Assembly (NCBI GenBank): GCA_021162285.1
Contig: JAGGYZ010000255.1
Location: forward strand, 1-9,003
Length of the DNA stretch: 9,003 nt
Direction: 5' to 3'
Origin: Candidatus Fermentibacteraceae bacterium
Lineage (GTDB): Bacteria; Fermentibacterota; Fermentibacteria; Fermentibacterales; JCC-6
In this document: one piece after another, positions 6,111-9,003 of the stretch
How positions within the stretch are numbered: position 1 is the stretch's first letter
How the letters are laid out: every line of letters starts with the position of its first letter
Position numbers and translations under genes: made by a program
Notes under the pieces: model-generated
Seen by the model: only the letters and a program-made list of their open reading frames with translations
What the model was told of the DNA's origin: nothing
The model's database searches: none

Positions 6111-6438
6111 TTGGAAAACCTGCCAGAAAATCGTTTGCAGAATCAGCTGCTGTATGCTCGAAATCAAAGTATTCAGCACATGCATTCTTCAGAAAACAAG
6201 GCGCGTGACCCCATATATTCACGTAAATATTGGGAGGACGACTCCATAAATTCATGTGAAAGTATGGAGTACGTATGAAAAGAGCCAAAGCTCAAGGAGA
6301 ATGAGCAAATTCCAACAAGCACAGCTCTTTCTCTGTTGTGAACAGGAAAAACTATCTGGATTTTGTGCTGTAGTTCGCCACAACACACGACGCTGAAAGA
6401 AAAGGCAATTTCAGACGATTTCACACGCCTTCATAGAC
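6111..6438. other. Gene-free stretch with twin palindromes
   Basis: I see no credible gene here. All frames give only short unrelated ORFs. A 31-codon ORF at 6301-6396 has AAGGAG, but only 1 nt from its ATG. The only clear structure is the pair of related dyads at 6211-6270. There is no recognisable terminator for the ATPase. A perfect 7-bp dyad with a 1-nt centre (6096-6110) overlaps the ATPase stop codon but lacks a T-run. Confidence 0.5.
6211..6270. repeat. Two related palindromes 33 bp apart
   Basis: Dyad 1 is CCATATATT (6211-6219) against AATATTGG (6226-6233), 8 bp with one bulged T around a 6-nt loop. Dyad 2 is ACTCCATA (6241-6248) against TATGGAGT (6263-6270), 8 bp perfect, with a nested TTCA-TG-TGAA in its centre. 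Aligned from their CCATA starts (6211 and 6244), the two share about 20 of 28 positions, so they look like diverged direct copies of one palindromic site. Confidence 0.6.
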
Positions 6439-6872
6439 TCAGGGAAGCAGAGTAATTCCTTTAACTTCTTCGCAGTAGTAATCGCGAACAGTACAATCAG
6501 AAAAGGTAATTTTCTCTATGCAATCTGGTGGGAACAGATGTAGATTTTCATATGGAACACTGTGTTCAAAACTGCAGCTGGTAAACTCAATCCCGCCGCA
6601 TTCCCTTAATTCAACACCATAGTACTCTCATTATCTCTGAATACAGAATTCTCGAACACCAGATCGTGAGAGTTAATGAATTCCATAATACCATAAGCAC
6701 AGTCGCGGATGATGGAATTTGTAAAACGAAACCTTGAAGTATCCCGGAGCTCAAGACCCACAGTACCGCAGCCAAACAGATCGCAGTCTGAAATAACAAC
6801 ATCGCAACAGTTAGAGAACCCGAACACCCCTAAAAGCCAGTTCGGTAAAAAGCTTTCCGCTGACCCTTTCAT
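6439..6872 (-). pseudogene. Remnant of a right-handed parallel beta-helix protein (C-terminal part, frameshifted)
   Basis: Two minus-strand frames join into one beta-helix tail. From 6872 the reading gives 'GVFGFSNCCDVVISDCDLFG', 'VGLELRDTSRFRFTNSIIRDCAYGI', 'FINSHDLVFENSVFRDN' and hits a stop at 6606. The neighbouring frame picks up at about 6620 with 'YGVELRECGGIEFTSCSFEHS', 'IEKITFSDCTVRDYYCEEV' and ends at TGA 6441-6439. The coil period of about 22 residues with 'F..S.i.D/N' strands and stacked Asn/Cys is that of NosD/pectate-lyase-like helices (PF13229 type). One base appears to be lost near 6615-6625. The N-terminal coils and any signal peptide are missing: upstream sequence switches to an unrelated acetyltransferase-like fragment. 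Such proteins are normally secreted or surface carbohydrate-active or adhesive proteins. The specific function is not inferable. Confidence 0.65.
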
Positions 6873-7011
6873 CCTGCATTACGAAAGCCACAGTTACCTC
6901 TGCAGGGCCGAAGAAACCTGCGGGCCACCCGGGGCGGCTCTGCTTCCACATCTCCGCAACAGCTTCCGCGTAAGAATCATCGTAATTTCTGTAAATAATT
7001 TTAGAATTCAT
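6811..7011 (-). pseudogene. N-terminal fragment of a probable GNAT acetyltransferase
   Basis: From an ATG at 7011, with GGGGA just upstream on the minus strand, the reading is 66 residues. It begins MNSKIIYRNYDDSYAEAVAEMW and continues 'RPGWPAGFFG', then 'VMQDERVSGKL', stopping at 6811. The 'I-Y-R-x-Y-x-D-x-x-A-E-x-V-A-E-M-W' start followed by 'GWPxGF' is typical of the first beta-strand and helix of GNAT-family N-acetyltransferases. Those run about 150-300 residues and carry the acetyl-CoA-binding 'RxxGxG/A' loop, which is absent here. The last 10 or so residues are probably out-of-frame sequence, since the overlapping frame is the start of the beta-helix remnant. It is best read as a truncated relic fused by a rearrangement near 6830-6870. 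The family call is by eye only. Confidence 0.45.
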
Positions 7012-7501
7012 ATATCCCCAATCACTGAGTTTTACCTGCACCGGATAATACACAGAAGCCGGCAGAGATCCCCGCTGTGGGAACACAGTGTCTCAGCCTG
7101 TGCGCGACCATCCGCCTGCCCTTTGTAGTATTGGGAAAGTACCGGAAACACACCGCAGGTGTCATTCCGGCAGGAAGGCTAGAACGCCCGACACCCCTGT
7201 CGGCTGAAATATCTAAGAATCACTTGAACCTCCCTTCCTGATGCCGGTTGAGTACCGGCAGTTGAAAACTGTAAAACAGCTGGTAAAGAAAATATATAAA
7301 CTCAGACGGAATCGGCAAATTGCCTGCAGGAAACCGTTGACCGGACAGCTTTGCTTTGCCGCCTGAAACCATCTATTTTACGAAGACACAGGGGTGCTGG
7401 TCAGGTTCAGAATTTGTTCAGTATGGAGGGAATGTCCGGTACCATCAAACTCAACAGCTACAACATTCTTTAGCCGGCCGTATTGAAGGAGGGTTAGCAG
7501 T
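7012..7501. other. Gene-free stretch dense in palindromes
   Basis: No frame on either strand gives a convincing protein. 7142-7330 is packed with short inverted repeats, described separately. 7331-7486 shows nothing recognisable. A good ribosome-binding site (AAGGAGGG, 7487-7493) belongs to the next gene. I could not find a convincing promoter for that gene, nor a tRNA or a known riboswitch. Confidence 0.5.
7142..7330. repeat. Palindrome cluster, REP/BIME-like or structured RNA
   Basis: Successive dyads are as follows. CCGGAA (7142-7147) pairs with TTCCGG (7165-7170), enclosing ACACC/GGTGT around a GCA loop. CCGACA (7188-7193) pairs with TGTCGG (7198-7203) around CCCC. TGCCGG (7242-7247) pairs with CCGGCA (7255-7260). 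CAGTT-GAA-AACTG lies at 7259-7271 and CTGT-AAA-ACAG at 7269-7279. GGCAA-A-TTGCC lies at 7314-7324 and CCTGCAGG at 7323-7330. In addition CCGGCAGGAAGG (7167-7178) is complementary to 7233-7247 with a 3-nt bulge. The first part ('GTCATTCCGGCAGGAA' and the CCGACACCCCTGTCGG hairpin) resembles dispersed REP-type repeats common in many bacterial genomes. Confidence 0.55.
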
Positions 7502-7990
7502 TTGTTCCAGACAGCAACGATCATTGGCATATTTCTCTGTGCCGGTATGGCAGTGTTTGATGCACCTGTAACGATCGACGACAACTTTGTGTTCTCCTGT
7601 CTTGACAGTATTCCACAGCCTTCAGAGCCACTACAGCTTTCAGGGCACTGGAATGCGGAATACTACGGGCCATCTCTTCCTGTGTACATCGCAGTACCAG
7701 ACAGGCCTCCACTGATTCTGTTCACCGTGGAATCTTCCGATGAAGTACAGGGTTATCTATTGAGCTGCACCGACAACGGAACGGTAACAGACTCGATGCT
7801 TGTGTATTACTGGAATTCTGAAGGCTTTGAATCGCGGACAGGCACGGTAAGTGCTGGCGGCATAATCTCTGTAACCATTCTAAGAGACTACGGCACCGAT
7901 GAAAACAACTCCTTCGACTTTAATGGAAACGGCTGCTTCACGCCTGTAAACTTTCCTGAAACTTCAATGGATGGTAACCTTGAAAACTGA
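7502..7990 (+). CDS. Probable secreted protein of unknown function
   Basis: A TTG start at 7502 lies 8 nt after AAGGAGGG (7487-7493). The frame is closed by a TGA at 7484, so no earlier start exists. The 162-residue product has a short hydrophobic N-terminus (FQTATIIGIFLCAGMAVFDA) that looks like a signal peptide, although it lacks the usual basic residue. The mature part is acidic and strand-rich ('VYIAVPDRPPLILFTVE', 'SDEVQGYLLSCTDNG', 'MLVYYWNSEG', 'GGIISVTILRDYG'), ending with 'SFDFNGNGCF'. That could be a small beta-sandwich with an Asp/Asn/Gly-rich, Ca-binding-like loop. I recognise no family. Its last 20 nt overlap the start of the hydrolase gene, so the two are probably translated together. 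Confidence 0.6.
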   Translation: MFQTATIIGIFLCAGMAVFDAPVTIDDNFVFSCLDSIPQPSEPLQLSGHWNAEYYGPSLPVYIAVPDRPPLILFTVESSDEVQGYLLSCTDNGTVTDSMLVYYWNSEGFESRTGTVSAGGIISVTILRDYGTDENNSFDFNGNGCFTPVNFPETSMDGNLEN

Positions 7991-8882
7991 GAAGAAGACA
8001 AACAGAAAAACGAGCAGGACAAAAAAAACGGACAAGACAAAGAAAGCAAAGAAAACAAAGAAAAAAACAGCAGAGACCACAGGACGCAGAAAACAAACAC
8101 GCAACCCGATGAAAACCTTCATTACCTCTGCCCTGGTTGTAATGGCTGTCGGTTACGTAGCGACGGCCACATACCTCTACATCAATCAGAGGAAGTTTCT
8201 GTACTTTCCCCCCCAGGGAGTGCTGCCGACTTCCGAGCAGACTGTTGAAATACAGTCCGGCACTGTTACCCTCAGAGGCTGGGTTGTGAATGAAGACAGT
8301 GAAGACGCTGTGATCTACTTCGGCGGCAATGCGGAAAGGCCGGAGGCCAGCCTGGAAGATTTCAAGTATCTTTTTAACAACCAGGCTGTCTACATCATAA
8401 ACTACAGGGGCTACGGAGAGAGTGACGGGTCTCCCACGGAAAAGAATCTCTGCTCTGACGCCATGGCAATCTACGACCGCGTTGTGCTGGACCACAACAA
8501 CATCTCCGTTATCGGCAGAAGTCTTGGCTCAGGAGTGGCGGTGTATCTGGCAACCCAGAGAAAAGTTCACAGGCTGGTGCTGGTTACCCCATTCAACTGT
8601 CTGGCAGATATTGCCCAGGGTATCTACCCTGTTTTCCCCATGCGGCTCATAATGAAAGACAAGTATGACTCGGAACAGATCGCGTCGGTGATAACGGCAC
8701 AGACTCTCATAATCCGAGCTGAAAACGATGAGGTTATTCCGGCTGAATCAACAGACAGACTCATAAGTGTATTCAACAAGAACTATCTTGAAACAGCCAT
8801 CATTCCCGAGGCTGGCCACAACAACATACAAGACTATACCCAGTACTACATGCTGCTCCGGGATTTCATAAACAGGCAGTAG
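7971..8882 (+). CDS. Membrane-anchored alpha/beta hydrolase with Lys/Thr-rich N-terminal tail
   Basis: Read from 7971 the protein has 303 residues. Residues 1-46 are a Lys/Thr/Arg-rich low-complexity tail, and 51-71 a single membrane helix followed by 'YINQRKFLYFPP'. The rest is an alpha/beta hydrolase (ABHD13/17, FrsA or S33-like): 'VIYFGGNAE' oxyanion strand (114-122), 'NYRGYGESDGSP' (144-155), nucleophile elbow GRSLG with Ser184, Asp253 in 'AENDEVIP' and His283 in 'EAGHNN', so the catalytic triad is complete. Likely N-in topology puts the basic tail in the cytoplasm and the hydrolase in the periplasm. The substrate is unknown (ester or peptide). The start is uncertain: ATG 7971 overlaps the upstream gene (translational coupling), while ATG 8109 (residue 47) gives a plain signal-anchor protein of 257 residues. 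Neither has a clear ribosome-binding site. Confidence 0.88.
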   Translation: MVTLKTEKKTNRKTSRTKKTDKTKKAKKTKKKTAETTGRRKQTRNPMKTFITSALVVMAVGYVATATYLYINQRKFLYFPPQGVLPTSEQTVEIQSGTVTLRGWVVNEDSEDAVIYFGGNAERPEASLEDFKYLFNNQAVYIINYRGYGESDGSPTEKNLCSDAMAIYDRVVLDHNNISVIGRSLGSGVAVYLATQRKVHRLVLVTPFNCLADIAQGIYPVFPMRLIMKDKYDSEQIASVITAQTLIIRAENDEVIPAESTDRLISVFNKNYLETAIIPEAGHNNIQDYTQYYMLLRDFINRQ

Positions 8883-8905
8883 CCAGTTATAACTCCCGGC
8901 TGCGT

Positions 8906-9001
8906 CTACAGCGAAACCTCAACCACATGGTGCTTGAAAAACTCCACAACGGTCTGTTTGGATAACCGGCCTCCTGCGACCCCGAGTGTTACTTTTTCTA
9001 A
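8906..9001 (-). CDS. Possible 3' end of a minus-strand gene (cut by right edge)
   Basis: On the minus strand the frame is open from the right edge to TAG at 8908-8906, giving 31 residues that include 'LEKVTLGVAGGRLSKQTVVEFF' in overlapping pieces ('VTLGVAGGRLSK', 'TVVEFFKHHVVEVSL'). The composition looks protein-like (alternating Val/Leu, balanced charge). A convergent gene ending 23 bp from the hydrolase stop would fit the otherwise unused end. It is too short to name a family. Confidence 0.35.
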   Translation of the reverse strand, partial: LEKVTLGVAGGRLSKQTVVEFFKHHVVEVSL

Positions 9002-9003
9002 AT

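Noticed and set aside
6275..6396. A 9-codon ORF (6275-6304) overlapping by ATGA a 31-codon ORF (6301-6396), resembling a leader peptide and coupled gene
   Set aside because: The ribosome-binding-like AAGGAG is 1 nt from the second ATG, the products resemble nothing, and such short overlaps arise by chance.
7938..8495. A 185-codon minus-strand ORF opposite the hydrolase
   Set aside because: It is antisense to a hydrolase with a complete catalytic triad, and it is kept open partly by the T-free tract. Its sequence is Cys/Phe/Leu-rich low complexity.

Overview
The window (roughly mid-40s % GC by eye) looks like chromosomal DNA from a Gram-negative bacterium of the FCB superphylum (Bacteroidota/Fibrobacterota-type or an uncultured relative such as Fermentibacterota or Cloacimonadota). 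The evidence is a PorV/PorQ-like outer-membrane barrel, a lipoprotein resembling the Bacteroidetes-type radical-SAM-associated lipoproteins, and an exported protein with a 'PNPF ... YDxxGRLV ... SGVY' C-terminal sorting/FlgD-like domain. The phylum assignment is inference only.

Layout. 1-400: C-terminal part of an IS256-family transposase running off the left edge. Its stop codon overlaps a good outward-facing sigma-70-type promoter. 482-3056 (+): an envelope/secretion cluster with a porin-like barrel protein, an overlapping small lipoprotein, and a secreted repeat protein broken by two compensating frameshifts. 3064-4110 (-): two adjacent paralogous secreted proteins of exactly 158 residues each, separated by a Rho-independent terminator and of no recognised family. 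4235-4660 (+): a YjbQ/UPF0047 protein, the most confidently identified gene here. 4661-5006: a hairpin, a small hydrophobic ORF and a 15-bp tandem repeat. 5007-6110 (+): an archaeal-type (PF01637-like) P-loop ATPase with a C-terminal winged-helix region.

6111-7501 has no intact gene. It holds twin palindromes, a minus-strand remnant of a parallel beta-helix protein (frameshifted), the N-terminal piece of a probable GNAT acetyltransferase, and a dense run of palindromes resembling a REP/BIME-type element. 7502-8881 (+): a secreted protein of unknown function overlapping a membrane-anchored alpha/beta hydrolase. The hydrolase's Lys/Thr-rich N-terminal tail is encoded by a 121-nt stretch with no T on the + strand. 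At the right edge there may be the 3' end of a minus-strand gene.

The window mixes small secreted proteins with decaying genes and mobile or repetitive DNA. Three single-base frame disruptions in two genes mean either real pseudogenes or assembly indels, and raw reads should settle which. I did not find a clear defence or other multi-gene novel system. The least explained elements are the twin 158-aa secreted family, the repeat-built hydrophobic ORF ahead of the ATPase, the palindrome cluster and the T-free tract.
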